From: Bradyrhizobium sp. 149
GTDB taxonomy: Bacteria > Pseudomonadota > Alphaproteobacteria > Rhizobiales > Xanthobacteraceae
Assembly: GCF_023073915.1 (NCBI RefSeq)
Contig: NZ_JADPKK010000021.1
Location: 1 to 44,638 of the forward strand
DNA length: 44,638 nt
Direction of reading: 5' to 3'
In this document: positions 36,300 through 44,104 of the stretch, piece after piece
Layout: every line of letters starts with the position of its first letter
Numbering within the stretch: the stretch's first letter is position 1
The notes under the pieces: model-generated
Told to the model about the DNA's origin: nothing
What the model saw: only the letters and a program-made list of their open reading frames with translations
Database searches by the model: none
Position numbers and translations under genes: made by a program

Positions 36300-37661
36300 T
36301 TGCCGATAGAAATTTCAGTGCATCGTATATCCTGGTTCATCGCGATTGTAGCCTTCGTATTGGCCCCTTTGCCCTTCGGCTCGGTCGATCTGATCTGGAT
36401 CTGGATCTGGACGGCGCTCCTGACCGCGAGCTTGTTAACCGCCAACCTCTCCCGCGTTTGCAGCTCGGACCTCTGGGTTGTCGGACCGATGGGAGCGGTC
36501 CTACTGTTATTGTGTGCACTCACGGTTTTCCAGATCTCCCCCGGGGTGAGTGACGTGCTCGCCGACCCTTTCTGGCGGATTGCCAGGGATGTCGCGGGGG
36601 TGACGGAGCCGAACCGCATCTCCACTACGGCATCGGTGCCCTGGATCGCATTCGGTTCTTGCGTGCTCTTTGTACTCGCGCTCTTGCGGGCATATCTGCT
36701 TGCCACCGACGAAAAGGCGGCACGGCAGGTGTTGAGAGCGATCGCCTATGCGGGATTTGCCTACGCGGTCTATGGCATACTCGCGCATCTCCTGGCGCCG
36801 ACCACGTTGCTCTGGAGGAGCAAGGAATACTATCTTCCGTATGCGACGGGAACGTTCGTGAACCGCAACACTGCTGCCGCTTTTTGGGGCAGTTGCTCGG
36901 TGTTGTTCCTGGGTCGTCTGGCCCCGATTGCGTCGGACGCTCTGCTTTTGGCGCATCGGCCCCATTATAGTTCGTTCACAGATCATCCTGCCACGCTCGC
37001 TGTCGGCGTGCTGACATGTCTTGTCGCCACCGGCATGACCGGCTCTCGTGCCGGAGTTCTGTTGACCCTGTTAAGCCTCGCCTGCCTCGCCAATCTCCAT
37101 CTCATGCAACTTCGGTTCCAATCCAGGCATTACTGGCTGGGAGCGGGAGCCGTCACGGCCGCCACCATCGTGGGATTCCTTGTGATTGGCGGAAATGTGA
37201 TCGGTCGGGTCGGTCTTTTCGGGCTGACCGACGGTCAGCGTGCCGAAGTCTATCGGACATCACTCAAGATAATGCGCGGGCACGAATTGCTCGGCATCGG
37301 TGTCGGAAATTTCGAGACTGCATTTCCGCCCTATCGCCCGGAAAGTCTTGGCAGTCACGGCATCTGGGACAAGGTGCACAGCACACCCCTGGAAATGATG
37401 ATCTCGATCGGGCTTCCCCTGGGAGCGACAATTTGCGCTATCGCCGCTTTCTTCTGGGCGCGGATGCTCTGGGGAGCTTTCTCAAGGCTTCGTGACCGAG
37501 ACATTCCAGCCACGGCTGCTTCCGTGTTTCTGCTCGGAGTGTTGCATTCGTGTATCGATTTCTCACTACAAATTGCTGGATTCGCCGTCATTTTTGCGGC
37601 AATTTCGGGTTGCGGCCTGGCCCAATCAATATCGACGACGCGACGTCCGCAAAGAATATAG
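36300..37661 (+). CDS. O-antigen ligase / Wzy-like polytopic membrane protein
   Basis: 453 residues with about ten to twelve membrane segments and a large central periplasmic loop (residues about 230-330) containing GTFVNRNTAAAFWG, LVATGMTGSRAG and LGIGVGNFETAFPPYRPESL, which resemble the Wzy_C/O-antigen ligase (PF04932) signature. The first in-frame start is TTG at 36300 and lacks a clear Shine-Dalgarno, so the true start may be downstream, for example GTG seven codons in. A 6-base tandem repeat (GATCTG x3) lies near the N-terminus. It could be the polymerase, a ligase, or a second polymerase beside 34856-36172. Confidence 0.75.
   Translation: MPIEISVHRISWFIAIVAFVLAPLPFGSVDLIWIWIWTALLTASLLTANLSRVCSSDLWVVGPMGAVLLLLCALTVFQISPGVSDVLADPFWRIARDVAGVTEPNRISTTASVPWIAFGSCVLFVLALLRAYLLATDEKAARQVLRAIAYAGFAYAVYGILAHLLAPTTLLWRSKEYYLPYATGTFVNRNTAAAFWGSCSVLFLGRLAPIASDALLLAHRPHYSSFTDHPATLAVGVLTCLVATGMTGSRAGVLLTLLSLACLANLHLMQLRFQSRHYWLGAGAVTAATIVGFLVIGGNVIGRVGLFGLTDGQRAEVYRTSLKIMRGHELLGIGVGNFETAFPPYRPESLGSHGIWDKVHSTPLEMMISIGLPLGATICAIAAFFWARMLWGAFSRLRDRDIPATAASVFLLGVLHSCIDFSLQIAGFAVIFAAISGCGLAQSISTTRRPQRI
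36392..36409 (+). repeat. 6-bp tandem repeat GATCTG x3 in the ligase-like gene
   Basis: Three perfect copies of GATCTG encode alternating Ile-Trp residues in the first membrane segment of the ligase-like protein. The unit is a multiple of three, so variation would be in frame. The other Wzy-like gene also contains a short in-frame tandem repeat in a membrane segment. Confidence 0.65.
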
Positions 37662-37754
37662 GCAGTTTACCATTCATTAAATACAGTCGGCGCGTCTTCG
37701 AAAATCCTGTATGTCTGATAAATGTCTATTCGTGAAAGGAATTGGGGCTCCCAG

Positions 37755-38384
37755 ATGCGCACGATATCCGGGTTGGTGATTGCATTGCTGCTGGCACCAT
37801 CAACATCCAACGCGGCAACCGCCGTCGACGTGGCTTGCACGCCTGCTGCTGCAGGTGTGACCGCTGAAAAGGCAACTCAGTTTCTCGACAATCCCTCTGG
37901 GCTGCTGACAGGAATCCCTGAAGGGGAGGAAGGCAGGCTTTCTGCGGCGATTCGAGACTTCGCCTCGATGCGCCCCGAGACGGTGGAGGGCATTGGATCG
38001 CTCTCGAGCGCCAGTTCTCCGGCGCAGAACCGCGCGATTGGTGCCGGACTGGGAACGGCTGCATCGACATGCGTGCTGAGCCATCCGGCGACCGCCATGG
38101 CTATCCAGGCAGCTGCCCTGAGCACCGAGAACGACGATCTGATTCAGTCATTCGTAAGCATCACGGGCGATGTTCCGACGACTGCCGTTCCCGGCTCCGA
38201 TCCGACCGGTGAATCGATCGCAGGAGGTGGCCGCGGCACCGCTCCGGTCCAATCCCCTGGCGCGGTAAGTACTTCAGTGAGCACCACTTTTACCGCGGCT
38301 TCGCCGCCGTCATCGACGACGTTCTTTTCGGCGGCCTCAATCACTTCGATCAATCCGCTCGCCCAGACCAGCCCGACAAACTGA
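37755..38384 (+). CDS. small secreted protein, 209 aa (paralogue 1)
   Basis: Signal peptide at residues about 1-20 (MRTISGLVIALLLAPSTSNA) and a mature acidic-neutral protein ending in a Ser/Thr/Pro-rich tail. The stretch FLDNPSGLL...IGSLSSASSPAQNRAIGAGLGTAASTC can be aligned with the protein at 39187-39768. No named domain is recognised. It is the first of four consecutive plus-strand genes leading to the Wzc-like kinase. Start ATG 37755 lies after a GGGGCTCCCAG; an upstream ATG at 37722 is less likely. Probably periplasmic. Confidence 0.7.
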   Translation: MRTISGLVIALLLAPSTSNAATAVDVACTPAAAGVTAEKATQFLDNPSGLLTGIPEGEEGRLSAAIRDFASMRPETVEGIGSLSSASSPAQNRAIGAGLGTAASTCVLSHPATAMAIQAAALSTENDDLIQSFVSITGDVPTTAVPGSDPTGESIAGGGRGTAPVQSPGAVSTSVSTTFTAASPPSSTTFFSAASITSINPLAQTSPTN

Positions 38385-38402
38385 GCGAGGGACGCCATTT
38401 AC

Positions 38403-38424
38403 GCGCAATTTTACGAAATTGCGC
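38403..38424 (+). terminator. perfect 9-bp hairpin with TACG loop
   Basis: GCGCAATTT (38403-38411), loop TACG, AAATTGCGC (38416-38424): a perfect nine-base stem closing on a TNCG-type tetraloop. It is 19 bases after the stop of the first secreted-protein gene and about 60 before the BTLCP gene. There is no T-run, so it may be a transcript-end or stability element rather than a full terminator. Confidence 0.5.
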
Positions 38425-38485
38425 AATCGGGTTGAGAACTTTCGAGGCTACCGTCAGGCGATCAAGTGTATCGCGGGAGGCGGTA

Positions 38486-39085
38486 ATGAAGCGTCTGGTT
38501 GCAGCTCTGTTCGTTCTAGGTTCTGCTTTGCCGTGCCTTGCGGCTGAGCAGGGGATGAGCAAGGGAGCCTTTCTGAAGGAGTCGCAGAACGTTTTGGCTC
38601 CACTGCAGTTTGTGAAATTCTGCATGAACTACGCGAGCGAGTGCGAGCGAAGCTCGCCTGAGGCTCGGTTGCCAGCCCATGATGTCGCGCTTGCGGCCCT
38701 CCAGGAGGTCAACGCCAGCGTGAATCAGGCTATATCGCCCGTGAAGAAATCGACCAATCCGCTACTGGCGCGCTGGACGATCTCGCCGTCGTCGGGAGAT
38801 TGCAACGACTATGCGATCACCAAACGCCATCTGCTTCTCTCCAAGGGGTGGCCTGCGAGCGCCCTGCGTCTGGCGGTCGTCTTTGCTCCCGCCGGCGGGC
38901 ACCTCGTGTTGATCGCGCGGTTGCAGGACGGTGACTATGTTCTGGACAATCTCGTGCCTGAGGTTCGCGATTGGCGGGGTTCGAGCTATCAGTGGGTGTC
39001 GATGGAATCCGGCGAGGATCCTCGCTTCTGGGTTTCGATTGCCAAGCAAGATCAGCGCGATTTTGCCGAACTCGGGAACAGGTGA
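38486..39085 (+). CDS. BTLCP-family (DUF920/PF06035) transglutaminase-like cysteine peptidase, exported
   Basis: 199 residues from ATG 38486, which follows GGAGGCGGTA. A signal peptide (residues about 1-20, ending CLA) precedes a papain/transglutaminase-like catalytic core: Cys106 in SSGDCNDYA, His139 in AGGHLVLI and Asp154 in VLDNL, the Cys-His-Asp triad of the BTLCP family. The family includes LapG, a periplasmic protease that releases type-I-secreted adhesins under control of LapD. Neighbours on both sides are homologous small secreted proteins. A substrate in this locus is not shown by sequence. Confidence 0.85.
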   Translation: MKRLVAALFVLGSALPCLAAEQGMSKGAFLKESQNVLAPLQFVKFCMNYASECERSSPEARLPAHDVALAALQEVNASVNQAISPVKKSTNPLLARWTISPSSGDCNDYAITKRHLLLSKGWPASALRLAVVFAPAGGHLVLIARLQDGDYVLDNLVPEVRDWRGSSYQWVSMESGEDPRFWVSIAKQDQRDFAELGNR

Positions 39086-39186
39086 GGGCGCCGCCACCAG
39101 GCCCGATTGTTTTTCTTTTGCAATGCACAAAGACTTGCCGTATTTAACCGTTAACCGCGGCTGATCCATTAATACGGTGGGACCAA

Positions 39187-39768
39187 GTGCTTGGTAGAGA
39201 CCGCAATCGCCTGTTGGGCCTTCATTCGCGTGCTCCGATCTCGGCGCGATCACTCCTGGCCGTGGCGTGCCTGACGCTGGCTGGAGTGTCGTCGGCAACG
39301 GCACACTGCCTGCCGTTGCTGCTCAGAACTCCGCCCGTCGAGCTTCGTCTTTTTGCGGCCGATCCGGCGCATGTCTTGAAGTACGCGAAGAACGACAAGA
39401 ACAAGATCGAGAGCAAGGTTACAGAGTATTTGGCCAGTGATCCCGATTTGCTCCCGCAGATCGGGAAATTGGTGTCGCTGGCTCCGGCGTCGAATCGGTC
39501 GGCAATCGGGCGTGGCCTGGCGCGAGCTGCGCAGCATTGTGGCCCGATTGAGCCCACGGTTGTGCAGCGTATTATCGATTTTGTACAAAAATTGCAGGAC
39601 TCAGCGGTGAGCGCCGGATACGCGTCGATTGAGAACGACGCGCCTGTTCCGGTTTCGGCACGGAGCAAGCCAGTCCCCCAATCCAATTCATTATTTGAGG
39701 GAGAATGGAACATGGATGTCGGCAATCCGTTCGCCCCCGTCCCACTTCCTCTCGAATTGCCGCGATAG
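39187..39768 (+). CDS. small secreted protein, 193 aa (paralogue 2)
   Basis: GTG start at 39187, preceded by GGTGGGA. Signal peptide of about 40 residues (hydrophobic core ARSLLAVACLTLAGVSSA), then a mature protein whose central segment (IGKLVSLAPASNRSAIGRGLARAAQHC) aligns with the protein at 37755-38384. Between paralogues the conserved pattern is IG-x-L followed by N-R-x-AIG-x-GL-x2-AA-x2-C. It lies directly before the Wzc-like gene, with only six bases between. Function unknown; possibly an envelope accessory of Wzc or of the BTLCP peptidase. Confidence 0.72.
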   Translation: MLGRDRNRLLGLHSRAPISARSLLAVACLTLAGVSSATAHCLPLLLRTPPVELRLFAADPAHVLKYAKNDKNKIESKVTEYLASDPDLLPQIGKLVSLAPASNRSAIGRGLARAAQHCGPIEPTVVQRIIDFVQKLQDSAVSAGYASIENDAPVPVSARSKPVPQSNSLFEGEWNMDVGNPFAPVPLPLELPR

Positions 39769-39774
39769 TGACGC

Positions 39775-41988
39775 ATGTATCAGCCGCGAAATAACTTCGA
39801 CGCCGGACAGTCTTCGTCGCTACCGCTCAATACCGCCGTTTTGACCTTCGAGCGGACGCTCGACATTGTGCGCCGGCAGTGGCCGTTGATCGCCTCCGTC
39901 GTGGGCCTCTGTCTGGCCGTGGTGGTGGCGTATGCGCTGACGGCCACTCCTTATTACACGAGCTCCGTCAGCATCCTCGTGGATACCCGTCAGGCGGTTC
40001 TGAACAAGTCGACCGATGCCGCAAACAGCACGCTGATCGATCCCGGCTTCGTCGAGAGCCAGGTCGAAATTCTCACGTCCGACGACCTGGTGCGCTCGGT
40101 CGTTGATTTCCTGAATCTCACCAGCGATCCCGAATACGTCCAGGGGGACATGGTTTCCTATGTCGTTGGTGCAATCACCAATCTGCTCGGTCTCGCCGAG
40201 CCGGAATCCAAGGATTTCGTGAAGCGGATGGTGGTCGCCAGCGTCAAGAAAAACCTGAAGGTGGAGCGGGTCGGCGTCACCTACGTGCTGACGATGTCGT
40301 TTCGATCCACGGTGCCCGAGAAGGCGGCGAAAATAGCCAACGCCTTGGCGGACGCATACATGACCAGCGTGCTCGAAGCCAAGTACCAGTCCACCAAACG
40401 GGCGAGCGAATGGCTGCAAAGGCGAAGTGCCGAGCTGCAGCAGCAGGCGATGGAGTCCGATCGCGCGGTTCAAACGTTCAAGGCCGAAAATAACATCGTC
40501 GGGACGAGCAAGGGCTTGATGAACGAACAGCAGCTCTCCGACGTCAACACCCAATTGATCCAGGCTCGCGCCAGCACCGCCGAAGCCAAGGCCAGGCTCG
40601 ACCGGATCAACGCGATTACCGACCAGGATCTTGCTCAGCCCACCGTGACCGACGCTCTCAGCAACACCGTGATCACGCGGCTGCGCGCGCAATATCTCGA
40701 TCTCGCCGCGCAGTATGCAGATTGGTCGAGCAAGTACGGGAAGGACCACCAGGCGTCGGTCAACCTGGCCTCCCGCATGCAGGAACTGCGGCGGGCGATC
40801 AAGGACGAGGTCAGACGCATCGCAGATGCCTACAAGAGCGATTACGAGATCGCCCGAAGCAGGGAGAGCTCGCTGGAAACGGACCTCAACAAGCTTGTGA
40901 GCCAGTCCGGTAGCGCCAGTCAGGCCCAGGTCAAGCTGCGCAATCTGGAGAGTGCCGCCGACACCTATCGGACGTTGTACAACAACTTCCTTCAGCAATT
41001 GCAGGAAGCGACACAGAACCAGAGCTTCCCGATCAGCGAAGCCAGAATCATCAGCACGGCTCAGAAGGCGGACAAGAAGAGCTGGCCGAAGACAGGCCTG
41101 CTGCTCCTGGGCGGGCTGATCGGAGGCCTGTGCTTCGGCCTCGGTGGTGCCGTCGGCAAGGAAATGCTGACCGAAGTCCTGCGCACTCCGTCGGAGATCG
41201 AGGCCGAGACGGCGCTGCAATGCCTTGGCACGCTGCCGGAGCTTCGTCCTGAAGCGTCGGATGGTTTGTCGTCGGACATGCGCGGGGCGGCGCTGACGCG
41301 ATATGCGCTCGAACATCCGTTTTCGCGGTTTGCCGAAACGCTTCGCAACATCAAGACCGCCGTCGATCTGTCGCGCCTGACCAGGGAAACGAACGTCATT
41401 GCCGTCGTCTCTTCGCTTCCGAAGGAGGGCAAGACGACCGTTGTCGCGAACCTGGCGCATCTGGCTGCTCTCGCCGGGCATCGCACGTTGCTGATCGATG
41501 GCGATCTGCACACCCAGTCCTTGACGCGGAAGATCGCGCCCGGCGCCAAGTCCGGTCTGGTCGAGGCCCTCGCCGACCCCACGCAGTTCGAGCACCACAT
41601 CCAGGTCGACCGGCAGTCCAATCTCAATTTCCTGCCGTCGGTCGTGCGGGCGCGGCTGGTCAATTCGGCCGATCTGCTGTCCTCACAGTCGATGTTGGAG
41701 TTTCTCAAGGTGGCGAGAAAGAAGTACGACTATATCTTCGTCGACCTCGCTCCGGTGCTTCCGGTGACGGATGCCAAGGCCGTCGGACATCTGGTCGACG
41801 CCATCGTCTACGTGGTTGAATGGGGCAAGACCCGCCGCGCGGCGGTGAACGAGGCCATCGTCGACCTCGAGGTGTTCAGAAGCAAGATCGTCGGTATCGT
41901 GCTGAACCGTGCCAATCCGAAAACGCTGAAGCGCATCGAGTCGTATAAGGGGCGGCACTATTCCGACTATTACGTCGAGCAGGCCTGA
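39775..41988 (+). CDS. Wzc/ExoP-like polysaccharide co-polymerase and tyrosine autokinase
   Basis: 737 residues. Wzz-type N-terminal region with TM1 (about residues 36-57), coiled coil (about 190-420), TM2 (about 441-462, GLLLLGGLIGGLCFGLGGAVG), then a cytoplasmic BY-kinase: Walker A SLPKEGKTT (about residue 546-556), Walker A' LLIDGD and Walker B IFVDLAPVLPVTDAK (about residue 655). A short C-terminal Tyr cluster (YKGRHYSDYYVEQA) is the likely autophosphorylation site. The protein controls chain length and export in complex with the Wza-like protein at 23333. It ends at a TGA next to the next gene's open frame. Confidence 0.93.
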   Translation: MYQPRNNFDAGQSSSLPLNTAVLTFERTLDIVRRQWPLIASVVGLCLAVVVAYALTATPYYTSSVSILVDTRQAVLNKSTDAANSTLIDPGFVESQVEILTSDDLVRSVVDFLNLTSDPEYVQGDMVSYVVGAITNLLGLAEPESKDFVKRMVVASVKKNLKVERVGVTYVLTMSFRSTVPEKAAKIANALADAYMTSVLEAKYQSTKRASEWLQRRSAELQQQAMESDRAVQTFKAENNIVGTSKGLMNEQQLSDVNTQLIQARASTAEAKARLDRINAITDQDLAQPTVTDALSNTVITRLRAQYLDLAAQYADWSSKYGKDHQASVNLASRMQELRRAIKDEVRRIADAYKSDYEIARSRESSLETDLNKLVSQSGSASQAQVKLRNLESAADTYRTLYNNFLQQLQEATQNQSFPISEARIISTAQKADKKSWPKTGLLLLGGLIGGLCFGLGGAVGKEMLTEVLRTPSEIEAETALQCLGTLPELRPEASDGLSSDMRGAALTRYALEHPFSRFAETLRNIKTAVDLSRLTRETNVIAVVSSLPKEGKTTVVANLAHLAALAGHRTLLIDGDLHTQSLTRKIAPGAKSGLVEALADPTQFEHHIQVDRQSNLNFLPSVVRARLVNSADLLSSQSMLEFLKVARKKYDYIFVDLAPVLPVTDAKAVGHLVDAIVYVVEWGKTRRAAVNEAIVDLEVFRSKIVGIVLNRANPKTLKRIESYKGRHYSDYYVEQA

Positions 41989-42127
41989 GAACAAGCAGGG
42001 GTCCCGCCGCCCGTCTGCGGTATATGCGGCCATTGTCAATGTCGTCGTCGCTGCGACGGCGCTGGCTTGGCTGCTATCGGTTGCGAGCTATACGTTTCGC
42101 CCCACGCTGCAGGACCTCGCCGCGCGC

Positions 42128-42754
42128 TTGAGCCGCGGCGAGAATTACGACAATGAGGTTCTCGCACGTATTTCGTCCCGCTACGAGGACGCCTCGGACG
42201 TATTTTGCGACGCCAGGCAACGTCGCAACCTGCTCCTGATCAACCTGCGGATCCTGAGCAATTACCTCGAATCCGGCGGCGTCGATTCGCTCGATGCGAG
42301 TCTGCAGAACGTGAGGCGCTCGGCGAAACAACTGCTCGCGTGCTCGCCCTCGGAATCGATCGCTTGGCTGGCGTTGTACTGGGTCGAGATTCGAGCTGCA
42401 GGCTTTGGCCCGACGGCGGTTTCCTATCTCACCCAGTCCTATCATTTCGGGCCGCATGAGATTTGGGTTCAGCTTTTCCGCGCGCCGCTGGCGCTGCGCG
42501 CCTACGGCTTCCTGCCGGAGGACCTCAAGCGATCGACACGCGCTGATTTCGACGACATCATCGGCGCCCGTCTCTTTCCGACGGCCGTTCTGATGTATCA
42601 GGCCGCATCGCAGGCGACCCAAACGGTGCTGCTCGAAGGCATGTGCGCCGACCCGATCGACGTGAGGCTCGTCTTCCGTCGCTTCGCAGAAAGCCGCGGG
42701 CTGCGCATTGCGCATGCGTGCTTTGCCGAACCCGGCAATCCTGCCCGCTTGTAG
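42128..42754 (+). CDS. unknown protein following wzc, apparent membrane segment upstream of its first normal start
   Basis: The first ATG/GTG/TTG in frame is the TTG at 42128, giving 208 residues. However, the frame is open from 41930 and encodes a hydrophobic membrane-like stretch (about 42014-42091: SAVYAAIVNVVVAATALAW, then LLSVASY) with no normal start codon before it. The true protein may start at a non-standard codon, or be joined to the Wzc-like protein by +1 frameshift at its stop (GCC TGA G). Otherwise, a helical and acidic protein. I do not recognise its family. Confidence 0.6.
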   Translation: MSRGENYDNEVLARISSRYEDASDVFCDARQRRNLLLINLRILSNYLESGGVDSLDASLQNVRRSAKQLLACSPSESIAWLALYWVEIRAAGFGPTAVSYLTQSYHFGPHEIWVQLFRAPLALRAYGFLPEDLKRSTRADFDDIIGARLFPTAVLMYQAASQATQTVLLEGMCADPIDVRLVFRRFAESRGLRIAHACFAEPGNPARL

Positions 42755-42905
42755 CGTCCTTTCAGCCGTCGTCGTGCATGGATCGTCGGCTCGCCAGCTC
42801 TATCGCCGATGAGGGCGCTGTGCATGAAACTGCCGCAAATCCGAGCCTTGCTTCGGACGTATCAGTCTGGCATTGCAGTGCGAAGGACGAAGCGACGAGT
42901 TGATC

Positions 42906-43916
42906 ATGGCTCCTGTGATTGTCACTGGCGCTGCCGGTTTTATCGGCATGCATCTATCTGAACGCCTCCTCGCGCGCGGAGAGGAGGTCGTCGGTATCGA
43001 TTCGCTGACAGCCTATTATGATCCGGCTTTGAAGCGCATGCGGCTTGGCCGGCTGCAGCGGCATCCCGGGTTCAAGTTCTATGAGACGGACCTTGCCGAT
43101 CCCGCAGCCACGGCGCGGGTCTTCCAGGACGTGCGGCCCGATCGCGTCGTGCACCTTGCGGCGCAGCCCGGGGTACGCGCGTCTATCGACGATCCCATCA
43201 CCTGCATCCGCGCCAATTGCGACGGCTTTGTCACGGTGCTCGAAGCCGGCCGGCGCCATGGTCTGGCGCATCTCGTCTACGCCTCGTCGAGTTCCGTGTA
43301 CGGCGCCAACCGCACCTTGCCGTATTCGACCGAGCATTCGGTCAACCATCCGGTCAGCCTCTATGCCGCGAGCAAGAAGGCCAACGAGCTGATGGCGCAC
43401 ACGTTCGCGCATGTTCACAAGCTGCCGGTAACCGGTCTTCGCTTCTTCACCGTCTATGGTCCGTGGGGTCGGCCCGACATGGCCGCCTGGCTGTTCACGC
43501 GCGCGATCTTCGCGAATGAGCCGATCAAGATTTTCAACAATGGCGACATGTGGCGCGATTTCACCTACGTCGATGACATCGTCGAGGGCGTGATCCGCAC
43601 CCTCGACCGGCCCGCGGCGCCAAATCCCGCGTGGAACGCCGAGCAGCCGGAAAACTCGTCAAGCTATGCGCCGTATCGCGTCTACAACATCGGCAACAAC
43701 AGGTCGGTCAATCTGATCGAGTTCGTCGAGACGCTTGAGAAGATTATCGGCAAGCCCGCGATCCGCGAGCTGCTGCCGATGCAGGCCGGCGACGTCTTGG
43801 AGACGCGCGCCGACATTTCCGCGCTCCAGCGCGACGTCGGTTTTGCGCCTTCGACGCCGCTGGCGGAGGGCCTCGGTCGCTTCGTCGAATGGTATCGAAA
43901 GTACCACGGCGTCTGA
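42906..43916 (+). CDS. UDP-glucuronate 4-epimerase (LpsL/Gla-type, SDR)
   Basis: 336 residues. The N-terminal Rossmann segment is VTGAAGFIGMHLSERLL (residues 6-22), followed by DSLTAYYDPALKRMRLGRL, a segment characteristic of UDP-GlcA 4-epimerases. ASSSSVYGANRTLPY and the catalytic YAASKKANE follow, then GLRFFTVYGPWGRPDMA. It would convert UDP-glucuronate, made by the dehydrogenase at 44105, to UDP-galacturonate. The closest alternatives are other nucleotide-sugar epimerases. ATG 42906 is used; a longer start at 42873 is less likely. Confidence 0.88.
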   Translation: MAPVIVTGAAGFIGMHLSERLLARGEEVVGIDSLTAYYDPALKRMRLGRLQRHPGFKFYETDLADPAATARVFQDVRPDRVVHLAAQPGVRASIDDPITCIRANCDGFVTVLEAGRRHGLAHLVYASSSSVYGANRTLPYSTEHSVNHPVSLYAASKKANELMAHTFAHVHKLPVTGLRFFTVYGPWGRPDMAAWLFTRAIFANEPIKIFNNGDMWRDFTYVDDIVEGVIRTLDRPAAPNPAWNAEQPENSSSYAPYRVYNIGNNRSVNLIEFVETLEKIIGKPAIRELLPMQAGDVLETRADISALQRDVGFAPSTPLAEGLGRFVEWYRKYHGV

Positions 43917-44104
43917 TTCCGAGATCGGCGGCGCATGCATGTCATCGGAGAACGCCGGCACGTGTGCTTTTGGTCGCCGGCGACGTTGTCAGAGGGGCGA
44001 GCGGTTCGCGAAGCAACCTGCCCTAATGTTGGGCGTGCGGCCGGATAGCGAAATGGTCTAGGGTGTTTAGTGGAACATCCGTCTTCAACGGAAAGAGCTT
44101 TCTC

